Source: Xanthobacter dioxanivorans (GTDB taxonomy: Bacteria; Pseudomonadota; Alphaproteobacteria; Rhizobiales; Xanthobacteraceae). From it: 64,000 nucleotides of DNA. Below the pieces are notes generated by a model. It did not search any database. It was not told where the DNA came from and was given only the letters and a program-made list of their open reading frames with translations. Location: the NCBI RefSeq assembly GCF_016807805.1, contig NZ_CP063362.1, forward strand, positions 3,514,501 to 3,578,500, written 5' to 3'. Shown here in pieces: positions 1 through 11,039 of the stretch; position 1 is the first letter of the stretch, and each line of letters begins with the position of its first letter. The position numbers and the translations under genes were made by a program.

Positions 1-12
1 GACACGCGATCG

Positions 13-1773
13 GTGACGAATTCACGCCCCTTCTTCTCCGTGGCCCTGGCTGCGGGATTTGCTGCAGTGCTTCATTTCGCCGGGCCGGCTCGCGCTGATA
101 CGCCGCCGGACGTGGACGCATCGCTCACCGGAAGCTACCTCGCAGCGCGCCTCGCCATTTCCGAGCGGGACAACGACGCGGCCATCACCTATCTGCGCAA
201 CCTGCTGCGGCTCGATTCGCGCAACGACGAGATCGTCGAGCGCACCTTCTACCTCATGCTCGTCGACGGCCAGATCGACGAGGCGATGAAGCTCACCGAT
301 CGCCTGATCAAGACGGACCGGACCAATCGGATCGCGCGGCTCGCGCTGGCGGTGCGGGCCATCCGCAAGGGCCACTACCAGAGTGCGCGCACTCATCTCG
401 CCCTTTCGGTGGCCGGGCCGGTGGGCGATCTCACCAAGACCCTCCTCGCCGCCTGGACCCTCCTCGGCACCGGCAACGCCAAGGGCGCGGTTGAGCATCT
501 CGACCGCCTCGAAGGCCCGGCCGGGTCCGCGCCGCTCAAGGAACTTCACGCCGGCCTCATCCTCGATGCCGCGGGCATGAAGAAGGAGGCCGGCAAGCGC
601 CTCGAACAGGCGATGAAGATGGATCCGGGCTGGTCGCCGGCAGTGGACGCCTACGCCCGCTGGGCATCGCGCAACGAGGGCATCCCCGCGGCGCTGGCGG
701 CTTATTCCAGTTTCGCCCAGCTGGCGTCCAGCGATGTGTTCGCGCAGCAGGCGATCAAGGACCTCAAGGCCGGCAAGTCGCTTCCCCCGCGGGTGAAGAC
801 GCCGCAGGAAGGGGCTGCCGAGGTGCTCTTCGACCTCGGCTCCCAGCTCGGCCGGCAAGGCGGCGAGGACCTGGGGCTTCTCTATCTCCAGTTCGCCACC
901 TGGCTCCAGCCCGATCACCCCCTCGCCAGCTTCAGCCTCGCAGATATCTACGATCGCGTGCGGCAGCCGGGCAAGGCGATCACGTTCTATGAGGCGGTGC
1001 CGGCCGACTCGCCGCTCAAGCGCGAGGCGGAGATCCGCCGCGCCGTGAACCTGGCGGCCATCGACAAATTCGTGGACGGACGCGCCAGCCTCGAAAAGCT
1101 GATCGCGGCCGATCCGAAGGACCTCGGCGCCCTGCGTGCCCTGGCCATGATCGAAATGACCCACAAGATGTTCGGGGAGTGCGCCGCGACGTTTTCCCGG
1201 GCCATCACGCTCGTGCCCCAGCCGAGCAAGGCCGACTGGCCGCTGTTCTACTTCAACGGCATGTGCAACGAGCGCAGCAAAAACTGGCCGGTGGCCGAGG
1301 CGAGCCTGAAGCGCGCCATCGAGCTCAGTGCGGACCAGCCTGAAGTGCTGAATTATCTCGGTTATTCCTGGGTGGATCAGGGCATGAACCTCGACCAGGG
1401 GCTCAACCTGATTCGCAAGGCGGTGAAGCTTCGCCCCGATGACGGTCCCACCGTCGACAGCCTCGGCTGGGTCTACTACAAGCTCGGCCGCTACGATGAG
1501 GCGGTGACGGAGCTTGAGCGGGCGGTCGAGCTGATGCCGCAGGACCCGGTCATCAACGACCATCTCGGCGACGCGTACTGGAAGGTGGGCCGCAAGCTGG
1601 AGGCGACCTTCCAGTGGGCCCATGCCCGCGACCTGAAGCCCGATCCCGATGACCTGCCGAAGATCGTGCAGAAGATCGAGAAGGGTCTCGACACGGCCGA
1701 GCAGCCGGCGCCGCCGGTGCGCAAGGCGGAGGACCAGACCGCCGCCCCTGCCGCGGCGACCGCCGCCCAGTAG
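13..1773 (+). CDS. Exported tetratricopeptide repeat (TPR) protein
   Basis: A GTG at 13 gives a 586-residue protein. The first ~28 residues look like a signal peptide (hydrophobic run VALAAGFAAVLHFAGPARA followed by ADTPP). Most of the rest is helical TPR-like repeats, clearest at residues ~370–540 (e.g. NYLGYSWVDQG, DSLGWVYYKLGRYDEA, DHLGDAYWKVGR). The C-terminus is Ala/Pro-rich and low in complexity. TPR proteins of this kind are periplasmic or outer-membrane-associated scaffolds; the partner is unknown. The reading frame stays open to base 1, and the 12 bases before the GTG hold no ribosome binding site, so the true start may lie outside the window. The next gene, fhs, is 230 bp away and probably separately transcribed. 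Confidence 0.85.
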   Translation: MTNSRPFFSVALAAGFAAVLHFAGPARADTPPDVDASLTGSYLAARLAISERDNDAAITYLRNLLRLDSRNDEIVERTFYLMLVDGQIDEAMKLTDRLIKTDRTNRIARLALAVRAIRKGHYQSARTHLALSVAGPVGDLTKTLLAAWTLLGTGNAKGAVEHLDRLEGPAGSAPLKELHAGLILDAAGMKKEAGKRLEQAMKMDPGWSPAVDAYARWASRNEGIPAALAAYSSFAQLASSDVFAQQAIKDLKAGKSLPPRVKTPQEGAAEVLFDLGSQLGRQGGEDLGLLYLQFATWLQPDHPLASFSLADIYDRVRQPGKAITFYEAVPADSPLKREAEIRRAVNLAAIDKFVDGRASLEKLIAADPKDLGALRALAMIEMTHKMFGECAATFSRAITLVPQPSKADWPLFYFNGMCNERSKNWPVAEASLKRAIELSADQPEVLNYLGYSWVDQGMNLDQGLNLIRKAVKLRPDDGPTVDSLGWVYYKLGRYDEAVTELERAVELMPQDPVINDHLGDAYWKVGRKLEATFQWAHARDLKPDPDDLPKIVQKIEKGLDTAEQPAPPVRKAEDQTAAPAAATAAQ

Positions 1774-2005
1774 GCTCATCTCCGGTATCCACCAGGGCGC
1801 GCCGGATGGCGCGGTCTCGGGGCCGGGCGCTGGAGCCGGAGACATCACCGATCCGCTTGTTGCCGTCTGATCGGGGCCGGTGCCCAAATGCGCGCCAAAC
1901 CCGGACCGGTGGCGGCCTGCCGGGCGAGCGGGAAGGCGTCAGGGGCAAGGATGCTTCCCTCTGGCGGCGGGACCCGGTAGGTTCTGGCGGTCCGGGGACC
2001 CATTC

Positions 2006-3703
2006 ATGCACCAGAGAACTGCCCGCCCGCTCGATCCCGCGTCCGACGCGGCCATCGCAGCCAGCGTCACCCCCCTGCCGATCGGGGAGGTGGCGGCGAA
2101 GCTCGCCATTCCGGCGGAGGCGCTCTACCGCTACGGCCCCCACAAGGGAAAGCTCTCCCTCGATTTCATCGCCGACCTCGAAGACCGCCCGCGCGGGCGG
2201 CTCGTGCTTGTCACCGCCATCAATCCGACGCCGGCGGGCGAGGGCAAGACCACCACCACCATCGGCCTCGGCGATGCCCTGTCCCGCGCCGGCATGAAGG
2301 CCGCGGTGTGCCTGCGCGAACCCTCGCTCGGCCCGGTCTTCGGCGCCAAGGGCGGGGCGACGGGCGGCGGCCGGGCCCAGATCATCCCCATGCAGGACAT
2401 CAACCTGCACTTCACCGGCGACATCCACGCCATCACCGCCGCGCACAACCTTTTGTCGGCGCTGATCGACAACCACATCCACTGGGGCAACGCCCTCGAC
2501 CTCGATGCCCGGCGCATCGCGTGGCGGCGGGTGATGGACCTCAACGACCGCGCGCTGCGGCAGGTCACCATCGGTCTCGGCGGCCCGGCCAACGGCTTTC
2601 CCCGCGAGGACGGCTTCGACATCACGGTGGCGAGCGAGGTGATGGCCATCCTCTGCCTCGCCGACGGGCTGGAGGACCTGGAGGCACGCCTCTCCCGCAT
2701 GGTCATCGGCCAGACGCGCGGCAGGCGCATGGTGCGGGCGGCGGAGCTGGAGGGCATCGGCGCCATGGTGGCGCTGCTGCGCGACGCCTTCCAGCCGAAC
2801 CTGGTCCAGACCATGGAGGGCACGCCCGCCTTCGTCCACGGCGGCCCGTTCGCCAACATCGCCCACGGGTGCAATTCGGTGATGGCGACCAGGAGCGCCC
2901 TCGCGCTCGCGGACGTGGTGGTGACCGAGGCAGGCTTCGGCGCCGACCTTGGTGCGGAGAAGTTCCTCGACATCAAGTGCCGGCAGGCGGGGCTCGCGCC
3001 CTCGGCCGCCGTGGTGGTGGCGACGGTGCGGGCGCTCAAGATGCACGGCGGCGTGCCGCTCAAGGGGCTTGGCGCGCCGGATGTGGCGGCGGTGACGCGT
3101 GGCTGCGAGAACCTGAAGCGCCACGTGGAGAACCTCACCAAATTCGGCCTGCCGGTGGCGGTGGCGCTCAACCATTTCACCGGCGACACGCCGGAAGAAG
3201 TGGCCGCCGTGGCCGAAGCGTTGGCCGGCCTCGGCGTCGGCGTGCATGTCTGCCGGCACTGGGCCAACGGCAGCAGCGGGGCCGAGGATCTGGCCCGGGC
3301 GGTGATGGAGCTGGTGGAGCGACCTTCCACCTTCCGCTTCCTCTACCCCGAGGACATGCCGCTGGCGCAGAAGATCGAGACCGTGGCCCGCCAGATCTAC
3401 CGGGCGGAGCGGGTGGACTTCTCTTCCGCCGCGACGGCCCGCCTGAAGGAGTTCGAGGCCGCCGGCTTCGGGGCGCTCCCGGTGTGCATGGCGAAGACGC
3501 AATATTCCTTCACCGCCGATCCGGCCGCCCGCAATGCCCCGACGGGGCATGTGCTGCCGGTGCGCGAGGTGCGGCTGTCGGCGGGGGCGGGGTTCGTGGT
3601 GGCGCTCGCCGGCGACATCATGACCATGCCCGGCCTGCCCTCGGTGCCGGCCGCCCGCGACATCTTCGTGATGCCGGACGGGTTCATCGCCGGCCTGTCA
3701 TAA
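2006..3703 (+). CDS. fhs: Formate–tetrahydrofolate ligase
   Basis: ATP-dependent joining of formate to tetrahydrofolate, giving 10-formyl-THF for C1 metabolism in the cytosol. The 565 residues match the usual ~557. The P-loop-like stretch [14 protein letters not shown] (about residue 70) and the following [10 protein letters not shown] and [11 protein letters not shown] segments are family hallmarks; [10 protein letters not shown] lies near the C-terminus. The frame runs 126 bp further upstream, but that part reads as arginine/proline-rich noise, so the ATG at 2006 (GGGGA about 9 nt upstream) is preferred. In this window it could re-assimilate formate released by the frc/oxalate system at 31–36 kb; that link is inference. 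Confidence 0.95.
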   Translation: MHQRTARPLDPASDAAIAASVTPLPIGEVAAKLAIPAEALYRYGPHKGKLSLDFIADLEDRPRGRLVLVTAINPTPAGEGKTTTTIGLGDALSRAGMKAAVCLREPSLGPVFGAKGGATGGGRAQIIPMQDINLHFTGDIHAITAAHNLLSALIDNHIHWGNALDLDARRIAWRRVMDLNDRALRQVTIGLGGPANGFPREDGFDITVASEVMAILCLADGLEDLEARLSRMVIGQTRGRRMVRAAELEGIGAMVALLRDAFQPNLVQTMEGTPAFVHGGPFANIAHGCNSVMATRSALALADVVVTEAGFGADLGAEKFLDIKCRQAGLAPSAAVVVATVRALKMHGGVPLKGLGAPDVAAVTRGCENLKRHVENLTKFGLPVAVALNHFTGDTPEEVAAVAEALAGLGVGVHVCRHWANGSSGAEDLARAVMELVERPSTFRFLYPEDMPLAQKIETVARQIYRAERVDFSSAATARLKEFEAAGFGALPVCMAKTQYSFTADPAARNAPTGHVLPVREVRLSAGAGFVVALAGDIMTMPGLPSVPAARDIFVMPDGFIAGLS

Positions 3704-3772
3704 GGCGCGGCGCACCCTTATCTGATCGTCAGACCAACGCCAGCGCGGCGTCGCGCCGCCGGGAGGAAACCT

Positions 3773-4945
3773 ATGGAAAGCAAGGCCGCCATCGTGGGCT
3801 GGGCGCATTCGCCCTTCGGCAAGCTTGAGGACGCCGACACCGAGGCCCTCATGGGTCGGGTCGCCGGCGCCGCCATCGAGCATGCGGGGATCTCGCCTAC
3901 GGACGTGGATTCCATCCATGTGGGCGTGTTCAACGCCGGCTTCCAGAAGCAGGACTTCCAGGGCGCCATGCCGGCGCTGAGCGTGCCGGAGCTCGCCCAC
4001 ACCCCGGCGGTGCGCCTGGAGAACGCCTGCGCCACCGGCTCCGCCGCCATCCATTCGGCGCTCAACTATATCGAGAGCGGGCAGGGGCGCATCGCGCTGG
4101 TGGTCGGGGCGGAGAAGATGACCGCCAAGCCCACGGCGGAGGTGGGCGACATCCTGCTGAACGCTTCCTACCGCAAGGAAGAGGCGGACATTGACGGCGG
4201 CTTTGCCGGCGTGTTCGGGCGCATCGCCCAGCTCTATTTCCAGCGCTACGGCGACCGCTCCGAGGAGCTCGCCCGTATCGCCGCGAAGAACCACAGGAAC
4301 GGGGTCTCCAATCCCTATGCGCAGCTGCGCAAGGATTTCGGCTTCGAGTTCTGCAACACCGTCTCCGAGAAGAACCCCTACGTGGCGGGGCCGCTGCGCC
4401 GCACCGACTGCTCGCTGGTTTCCGACGGCGCGGCAGCCCTGGTGATCGCCTCGCCCGACGTGGCCGAGACCCTGCAGCGCGCCGTCGGCTTCCGCGCCCG
4501 GGCCCAGGCCAACGACATCCTGCCTTTGTCGCGGCGCGATCCCATCGCCTTCGAGGGCGCCCGCCGCGCCTGGGCCAAGGCGCTGGAGGCGGCCGGCCTC
4601 AGCCTTGACGACCTTGATCTCGTGGAGACCCACGACTGCTTCACCGTCGCCGAGCTGATCGAGTACGAGGCCATGGGCCTCGCCAAGGCCGGCGAAGGCT
4701 ACAAGGTGGTGCGCGAGGGCATCACCGAGAAGACCGGCAAGCTGCCGGTGAACCCGTCGGGCGGCCTCAAGTCCAAGGGCCACCCCATCGGCGCCACCGG
4801 CGTTTCCATGCACGTGCTCTCGGCCATGCAGCTCATGGGCGAGGCCGGCGACATGCAGATCGAGGGCGCCAAGGTGGCCGGCATCTTCAACATGGGCGGG
4901 GCGGCGGTCGCCAACTACGTGTCGATCCTCGAACGGGTGAAGTGA
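3773..4945 (+). CDS. Thiolase family protein (acetyl-CoA acetyltransferase / SCP2-thiolase-like)
   Basis: 390 residues with a thiolase fold. The nucleophile region is RLENACATGSAAIH (Cys ~87), and the C-terminal motifs are NPSGGLKSKGHPIGATG and a glycine-rich NMGGAAVANY. The divergence from FadA/PhaA and the HDCFT motif (~residue 285) place it with the SCP2-type/acetyl-CoA acetyltransferase-like thiolases, which act in lipid or CoA-thioester turnover; the substrate cannot be read from sequence. The start is well supported by GGGAGGAAACCT just before the ATG. Its stop overlaps the GTG of the next ORF (GTGA), suggesting coupling. Confidence 0.9.
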   Translation: MESKAAIVGWAHSPFGKLEDADTEALMGRVAGAAIEHAGISPTDVDSIHVGVFNAGFQKQDFQGAMPALSVPELAHTPAVRLENACATGSAAIHSALNYIESGQGRIALVVGAEKMTAKPTAEVGDILLNASYRKEEADIDGGFAGVFGRIAQLYFQRYGDRSEELARIAAKNHRNGVSNPYAQLRKDFGFEFCNTVSEKNPYVAGPLRRTDCSLVSDGAAALVIASPDVAETLQRAVGFRARAQANDILPLSRRDPIAFEGARRAWAKALEAAGLSLDDLDLVETHDCFTVAELIEYEAMGLAKAGEGYKVVREGITEKTGKLPVNPSGGLKSKGHPIGATGVSMHVLSAMQLMGEAGDMQIEGAKVAGIFNMGGAAVANYVSILERVK

Positions 4946-5712
4946 GGCTCGTTCGCCCAGCCGGCCGGGGCCGGTGCCGGCGGCAGGGGAGCGCCTGGAG
5001 CGTGCCCCTGTCCAGCCTGTTTCTGGTCGCCGCCTTGTTTGCGAGCGCGCCGGCCGGAGCCCTGATGTTCGTGCATACGCTGGGCACCGTGGAGTGGCGG
5101 CTTGTGGGCCGTTTTCAACCGGGCCTGGCGCGGAAGGATTTGGCCGCGCGGGCCGGGGAATGGTTCGTCGCCTTCGACAAGAATGACGATGGAGTCATCG
5201 ACTGGCGAGACGATACCATTGTCCTTGAGCTGGACATGGCGTCGCGCCGCGCGATGGCCATCGCCTATTTCCTTTCGCTGGACCTCGACGGGGACAAGGT
5301 GGTCACCGAACGCGAGGCGAGGACCATAGCGGTTTCCCAGCGCCCCACCCGTGCAGGCCAGACCTACGATCCCGATATGCTGTTCCGCAGCGCCGTGGCC
5401 ACCTATGACCTCGACAAGAACGGGCGAGTCTCCCTGGACGAGATGCTCGCCGCGCTACCCGCGCATACCCCCTCTATCCGCGGCCCGAAAAGCGAAGCTC
5501 CGCTGACGCCCGACGATCCCGCGCTGCAGCGAGCAGGCTACGACGCGCTGGTGGAAGCGCTGTTCACGTCGGCGGACACGGACGCCGACGGCGTGCTTTC
5601 CGGAGAGGAGGCGAACGCCTTTCGGACGCGCCACGGCGCTGCTCCCGCCCTCGTTCGCACGCCGGGAAAGCCGCCTATCCCCGCGACAACCCCTGCGCCT
5701 CCAGGGCCTTGA
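4942..5712 (+). CDS. Exported EF-hand calcium-binding protein
   Basis: Four EF-hand-type loops are visible: DKNDDGVIDWRDD, DLDGDKVVTEREA, DLDKNGRVSLDEM and DTDADGVLSGEEA, so it probably binds Ca2+. A hydrophobic segment (SLFLVAALFASAPAGA) near residue 30 acts as a signal peptide or anchor. The GTG at 4942 overlaps the thiolase stop. An in-frame GTG at 5002, behind AGGGGAG, would give a more typical signal peptide and may be the real start. The Pro/Ala-rich C-terminus overlaps the convergent DUF971 gene by 38 bp. The biological role is unknown. Confidence 0.75.
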   Translation: MRLVRPAGRGRCRRQGSAWSVPLSSLFLVAALFASAPAGALMFVHTLGTVEWRLVGRFQPGLARKDLAARAGEWFVAFDKNDDGVIDWRDDTIVLELDMASRRAMAIAYFLSLDLDGDKVVTEREARTIAVSQRPTRAGQTYDPDMLFRSAVATYDLDKNGRVSLDEMLAALPAHTPSIRGPKSEAPLTPDDPALQRAGYDALVEALFTSADTDADGVLSGEEANAFRTRHGAAPALVRTPGKPPIPATTPAPPGP

Positions 5713-6001
5713 GATAGGCGCCGAACTTCTCTTCCTGCTCCAGGCCGTAGCTGTAGAGCAGCGGCCACGTGTAGAGGCCGGTGCCGTGGCCGTCGTCGAA
5801 GATGAGGCGCACGGCGTAGTTGCCCACCGGCTCCACCTGGGCGATGCGCACGGCGCGCTTGCCGGGGATGGTGATCTTTTCCTCCGGCATGTGGCCCTGC
5901 ACCTCGGCGGAGGGGCTTTCCACGCGCAGATATTCGGCCGGCAGGGTGAAGCTGGTGCCATCATCGAAGGTGACGGCGAGGGCGTGGCGCTCGTTCACCA
6001 C
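5675..6001 (-). CDS. DUF971 domain protein (gamma-butyrobetaine hydroxylase-like N-terminal domain)
   Basis: A small (~108 aa) cytosolic protein with the DUF971 signature: TFDDGTSFTLPAEYLRV at the N-terminus, VEPVGNYAVRLIFDDGH in the middle and GLYTWPLLYSYG after it. The domain is the N-terminal part of gamma-butyrobetaine hydroxylases; alone it is often found near Fe–S or molybdenum cofactor genes, which fits divergent moaA. The GTG at 6001 cuts into the conserved region: the frame upstream reads WPTELRVV, which homologues normally include, yet I found no ATG, GTG or TTG in frame there. The 5' end is therefore uncertain. The 3' end overlaps the EF-hand gene. Confidence 0.85.
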   Translation of the reverse strand: MVNERHALAVTFDDGTSFTLPAEYLRVESPSAEVQGHMPEEKITIPGKRAVRIAQVEPVGNYAVRLIFDDGHGTGLYTWPLLYSYGLEQEEKFGAYLKALEAQGLSRG

Positions 6002-6252
6002 GCGCAGCTCGGTGGGCCAGGGGGCCGCGGGGCAGTCGCTGCCATGATTTTCTCCAATTGCACGGCGCTGGCGGCCACACCGGAATGTGTTGCCCGCCGC
6101 GCCCTATCCATCCGAGCCTTGCATACGATATATAGACCAAGTGCCGAAGTCCGCCGTCTGCCGCAGCCGTGGGATCGCGGCGGTCCTGAAGATCGGCGGG
6201 CGATAAAGTCGGCAGGCCGGGGCGGCGCAGCGTGGTGACCGGGAGTAAGCCT

Positions 6253-7308
<1,056 letters not shown>

Positions 7309-7701
7309 CCGTCGAGACTGCTGAATCCGGCCTGGTTCAATAGGCCGGAGGGAGCTTCGCCGATCACCGGAAACAGCTTCTGTTTCGATCCGATCGGAAC
7401 GCGCTCTGGCCGGATTGCGGCGAAGAGGTGGCGGTGGCATGCCGGGGGCGAAGGGCTCGCCGGTCAGCTCCGGCAATTGAGCAGGGCGCGGTTTACCCGC
7501 CGTAGGCTAAATCTCCTCTATCAAATCGATGAGGGGCGGACGACCGGTTCGCCCTGCGGGAGAAAACCCAAAGAGGACGGCTGTGATCCTGCCCCGGCCC
7601 GCCGCGCGCTTCCGCGCTGGCGAAGCTTTCGTTTCCCGGACGCCTTCCTGTCTTGTGTCCTGTGCGCGGGCCGCGCGCGGGCAAGAGCGGGGGTGCGCTT
7701 C
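7309..7701. other. Intergenic region after moaA
   Basis: 390 bp with no supported gene. It contains the hairpin at 7326–7349 and an open extension of the downstream EamA frame (from 7477) whose Arg-rich composition does not look coding. No tRNA fold or riboswitch motif was recognised. Confidence 0.5.
7326..7349 (+). terminator. Perfect 8-bp hairpin after moaA, possible terminator
   Basis: TCCGGCCT, an 8-nt loop and AGGCCGGA form a perfect stem 18 bp after the moaA stop. There is no T-run behind it, so intrinsic termination is uncertain; it may instead protect the transcript 3' end. Confidence 0.4.
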
Positions 7702-8670
7702 ATGAGCACCGCAGCAAGAGCCTCTTCAAGCCTGAAGGGCGTGGTTGCCATGGGACTCGCCATGGCGATGTTTGTGACCCACGACACCTTCCTGAAGCTG
7801 TCTTTGCAGGAAATACCGCTCGGCGAGGCGCTTGGGGCGCGCTCGCTGCTTGCGGGGGTGGTGCTGTTCCTCCTCATCGTGCGCGGTGGGGACCTGCCGG
7901 CCCTGCGCTACGCCTTTCACCCCCGCGTGGCGTTGCGGTCCTCGCTCGATATGCTGACCACGTTCGTCTATGTGGCGGCGCTCGCGGTGATGCCCATCGC
8001 TTCCTCGACCACCATCTACATGGCCACGCCCCTCATCACGACGGCGCTCGCCGTTCCCATGCTGGGCGAAAAGGTGGGTTGGCGCAGCTGGTGCGCGATC
8101 ATCATCGGTTTTCTCGGCGCGGTCATCGTCACCCGGCCGGAGCCTTCGACCTTCCACATCGTCGCCATCCTGCCGCTGCTCGCCGCCTTCTTCGGTGCGG
8201 TGCGCGATGTCTCCACGCGCGGCATCGGCATGCAGATTCCCGGCGCGGTGGTCGGGTTTTCCGGCACGTTGGTGCTGTGCGCCACCAGCGCCGTCTTCGC
8301 CCTTTCCGAAACCTGGATCATGCCTTCACCACGGGTGCTGGCGTATCTCGCCGTTGCGGGGATCGTGTTCGCGGTCGGTACGCTTGCGCTTGTCTTCGCC
8401 TTCCGCAGCGCGCCCGTCGCCTCGGTCTCGCCCATGCGCTACCTCCTGGTGCTGGGTGCGCTGGTGTCGGGGTATTTTGTCTTCGGCGACCTGCCGGATG
8501 GCTGGACCGCCATCGGCATGGCCCTGGTGGTGGGCGCGGGCCTCTATGCGCTCCAGAGCGAGCGCCAGAAAAGCCAGGCGGCGCGCCGTGCCGCCGCCGG
8601 CGCCTCCGGCCGTGGCGGGGCCACGGCCTCCGGTCGCCCGGCTCCCGCCTGCGGCCCCTCGCACGACTGA
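7702..8670 (+). CDS. EamA/DMT-family inner-membrane transporter
   Basis: 322 residues with about ten hydrophobic segments arranged as two EamA repeats (first from VVAMGLAMAMFVTHD, second from ILPLLAAFFGAVRDV). The AVMPIASSTTIYMATPLI stretch is typical of the drug/metabolite exporter superfamily. Substrate unknown; relatives export amino acids, nucleosides or small metabolites. The C-terminus is a ~35-residue basic Ala/Arg/Gly tail in the cytoplasm. The ATG at 7702 is chosen because the frame before it lacks hydrophobic or conserved sequence. Confidence 0.88.
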   Translation: MSTAARASSSLKGVVAMGLAMAMFVTHDTFLKLSLQEIPLGEALGARSLLAGVVLFLLIVRGGDLPALRYAFHPRVALRSSLDMLTTFVYVAALAVMPIASSTTIYMATPLITTALAVPMLGEKVGWRSWCAIIIGFLGAVIVTRPEPSTFHIVAILPLLAAFFGAVRDVSTRGIGMQIPGAVVGFSGTLVLCATSAVFALSETWIMPSPRVLAYLAVAGIVFAVGTLALVFAFRSAPVASVSPMRYLLVLGALVSGYFVFGDLPDGWTAIGMALVVGAGLYALQSERQKSQAARRAAAGASGRGGATASGRPAPACGPSHD

Positions 8671-8729
8671 GCGGTGGGCCTCCCGGATCCGGCGAAAGCG
8701 GTTGTGCCGGGATGCCGTGCGTTTGAAGG

Positions 8730-8951
8730 TCAGTTCTTTCGTGGCCGATAGTCGCCGGTGACCGGGTCCCGCTCCAGCGGGATGGTTTCCAGCTCGCCGG
8801 TGTCGGCCGCGCGGTGGCGGTCGAGGGCCTCGTTGATCCGACGTGTCTCCGCCGTGATCACCCGCGCGAGGGCGACGGCGCCGAGGGCACCCAATGCGAC
8901 GAGAACAAACGCGGGCACGGGCCTTCTCCCTTCCGGCCGCCGATGCGGCAT
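8730..8951 (-). CDS. Small single-span membrane protein
   Basis: 73 residues. A basic N-terminus (MPHRRPEGRR) precedes one hydrophobic span (PAFVLVALGALGAVALARV), then a charged soluble tail ending in RDPVTGDYRPRKN. The tail resembles the short membrane-anchored proteins common in Hyphomicrobiales, of unknown function. The frame extends upstream to a GTG at ~9050, but those residues lack character; the ATG at 8951 is preferred. Convergent with the EamA gene, lying just past the cysA end. Confidence 0.6.
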   Translation of the reverse strand: MPHRRPEGRRPVPAFVLVALGALGAVALARVITAETRRINEALDRHRAADTGELETIPLERDPVTGDYRPRKN

Positions 8952-9084
8952 GCCGCATGATTCATTCACCACGGCCCCGTGGCGAAAAATCGTCAGGCCG
9001 TGCGAAACCGGCGCGGCGCCGGCCGCCGGTCGTCCCCCCCACCGGGACACATCCCTGTCGCAGCGGGGCTTTCGCCGCCTCGCC

Positions 9085-10137
9085 CTAATGCGAAGCCTGA
9101 GGAAATACCTTGTAGCGACGCGGCATCAGGCCCACCTCGGTGCCCGGCTCCAGCGTCTGGCCGTGGGGAACCGCGGCTTCGACGATGACCGGGCCGCTCG
9201 AGCCGGAGAGCGCCACGTCGGCCCGCCGGGTCGGCCCGAAGGTGCGCACCGCCAGCACCTTTCCGGCGAAGGGGGTGGCGGCCGGGTCGGCGAGGTCCAC
9301 GTCGTGGGGGCGGGCGAGGATGCGCGCCGGCCCGTCCGCGACGCCCTGCGAATCGAGACCCAGCGCCCGCGTGCCGAGATAGAGCGCGCCGCCGCGCACC
9401 TCGCCGGGCAAAGCGATGGTCTCGCCGATGAAGTCGTGCACGAAGGCCGTGGCCGGATTGTCGTAGACCTCGGCGGGCGAGCCCACCTGCTCGATCCGGC
9501 CGTGACCCATGACCACCACGCGGTCGGCCAGCTCCAGCGCTTCTTCCTGGTCGTGGGTGACGAGCACGGAGGTGACCGGCAGCTCCTCGTGCAGGTGGCG
9601 CAGCCAGCGGCGCAGCTCCTTGCGGACCTTGGCGTCCAGCGCCCCGAATGGCTCGTCCAGCAGCAGCACGCGGGGCGAGATGGCGAGCGCGCGGGCGAGC
9701 GCCACGCGCTGGCGCTGGCCGCCGGAGAGCTGGGAGGGATAGCGCTCGGCCAGCCAGTCGATCTGCACCAGAGAGAGCAGCTCGTTCACCTTCTCGCGGA
9801 TGGCGGCCTCGGGCAGCTTGTCCGCGCCGCGCCGCACGCGCAGGCCGAAGGCCACGTTCTCGAACACGTTCATGTGCCGGAACAGGGCATAGTGCTGGAA
9901 CACGAAGCCCACGTTGCGCTCGCGCACGGAGCGCGACAGCGCGTCCTCCCCGTCGAAGCGCACCTCTCCCGTGTCGGGCCATTCGAGGCCGGCGATGATG
10001 CGCAGCAGCGTGGTCTTGCCCGACCCCGAGGGGCCGAGCAGGGCGACGAGCTCGCCCGAGCGGATGGTGAGGCTCACATTGTCGAGCGCTGCGAAAGTCT
10101 TGAAGCGCTTGGTGACGCCGACGACGTCGATGGTCAT
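9085..10137 (-). CDS. cysA: Sulfate/thiosulfate ABC transporter ATP-binding protein
   Basis: 350 residues. The ATPase domain has Walker [10 protein letters not shown] (~36), Q-loop FVFQHYALF, signature [16 protein letters not shown] and Walker [15 protein letters not shown], then the H-loop VTHDQEEAL. The last ~110 residues form the regulatory TOBE-like region of CysA. It powers sulfate import through CysT/CysW. Its ATG overlaps the cysW stop as ATGA, so translation is coupled. Last gene of the sbp–cysT–cysW–cysA run. Confidence 0.95.
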   Translation of the reverse strand: MTIDVVGVTKRFKTFAALDNVSLTIRSGELVALLGPSGSGKTTLLRIIAGLEWPDTGEVRFDGEDALSRSVRERNVGFVFQHYALFRHMNVFENVAFGLRVRRGADKLPEAAIREKVNELLSLVQIDWLAERYPSQLSGGQRQRVALARALAISPRVLLLDEPFGALDAKVRKELRRWLRHLHEELPVTSVLVTHDQEEALELADRVVVMGHGRIEQVGSPAEVYDNPATAFVHDFIGETIALPGEVRGGALYLGTRALGLDSQGVADGPARILARPHDVDLADPAATPFAGKVLAVRTFGPTRRADVALSGSSGPVIVEAAVPHGQTLEPGTEVGLMPRRYKVFPQASH

Positions 10138-11039
10138 CTGTCTCCCTCGGCGAGGCGGTGTTCCAGGATGGTCTTGGCGATGAGCGTCACCAGCGCCAGC
10201 AGCGCCAGCAGCGACGCCACCGCGAAGGACGCGACGAACTGATATTCGTTGTAGAGGATCTCGATGTGCAGCGGCATGGTGTTGGTGAGGCCCCGCACAT
10301 GGCCCGAGACCACCGAAACGGCGCCGAACTCGCCCATGGCGCGGGCGTTGCAGAGCAGCACGCCGTAGAGCAGCGCCCATTTCACGTTGGGCAGCGTCAC
10401 ACGGAAGAAGGTGGAGAGGCCGGAGGCGCCCAGCGAGATGGCCGCTTCTTCCTCGGACGTCCCCTGCTCCTGCATCAGCGGGATCAGCTCGCGCGCCACG
10501 AAGGGGAAGGTGACGAAGATGGTGGCGAGCACGATGCCCGGCAGGGCGAAGATGATCTTGATGTCCCATGCCGCCAGCTCGGCCGCGAACAGGCCCTGCG
10601 CGCCGAACAGCAGCACGTAGACGAGGCCGGCCACCACCGGGGAGACGGAGAAGGGCAGGTCGATGAGGGTGATGAGCAGGCTCTTGCCGGGAAACTCGAA
10701 CTTGGCGATGGACCAGGCCGCCACCAGCCCGAACAGCAGGTTCGCCGTCACCGAGATGGCCGCCACGATCAGGGTGAGGCGGATGGAGGCGAGCGCGTCC
10801 GGCTCCACCAGCGCCGCCACATAGGCCGCCCAGCCGCGCCGGAACGCTTCGTAGAAGACGGTGACCAGCGGCAGGCCGATGAACAGGAACAGGAAGGCGA
10901 GCGCGATCGCCGTGAGCGTGATGCGCACCCAGCGCGGCTCGGTGCGCACCGGCCGGCCGCCATGGCCGGTATAAGCGCGCGACTGGGCGAGCGCCGAGGG
11001 CATGCCCTCGCTGGCGGCGACGTGGTCGAGGGCGCTCAT
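10134..11039 (-). CDS. cysW: Sulfate ABC transporter permease CysW
   Basis: 301 residues with six predicted membrane spans. The ABC permease EAA loop is [20 protein letters not shown]. The N-terminal ~35 residues are an uncharged/basic cytosolic tail before the first span ([19 protein letters not shown]). It forms the inner-membrane channel with CysT. The start is ATG 11039, which overlaps the cysT stop in an ATGA junction; the longer open frame upstream is a shadow of cysT. Overlap at both ends shows a tight operon. Confidence 0.95.
   Translation of the reverse strand: MSALDHVAASEGMPSALAQSRAYTGHGGRPVRTEPRWVRITLTAIALAFLFLFIGLPLVTVFYEAFRRGWAAYVAALVEPDALASIRLTLIVAAISVTANLLFGLVAAWSIAKFEFPGKSLLITLIDLPFSVSPVVAGLVYVLLFGAQGLFAAELAAWDIKIIFALPGIVLATIFVTFPFVARELIPLMQEQGTSEEEAAISLGASGLSTFFRVTLPNVKWALLYGVLLCNARAMGEFGAVSVVSGHVRGLTNTMPLHIEILYNEYQFVASFAVASLLALLALVTLIAKTILEHRLAEGDR

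Noticed and set aside
22..1887. 621-codon open frame on the minus strand opposite the TPR gene
   Set aside because: Shadow frame caused by high GC at codon third positions; Arg/His/Gly-rich with no domain, while the plus strand has clear TPRs.
3250..3700. Frameshift or internal start in fhs from overlapping long frames (2308–3828)
   Set aside because: The fhs frame is continuous with all family motifs; the other frame is Arg/Gly-rich noise.
7330..7350. GGTTCAA inside a stem, like a tRNA T-arm
   Set aside because: No acceptor, D or anticodon stems around it; just a hairpin after moaA.
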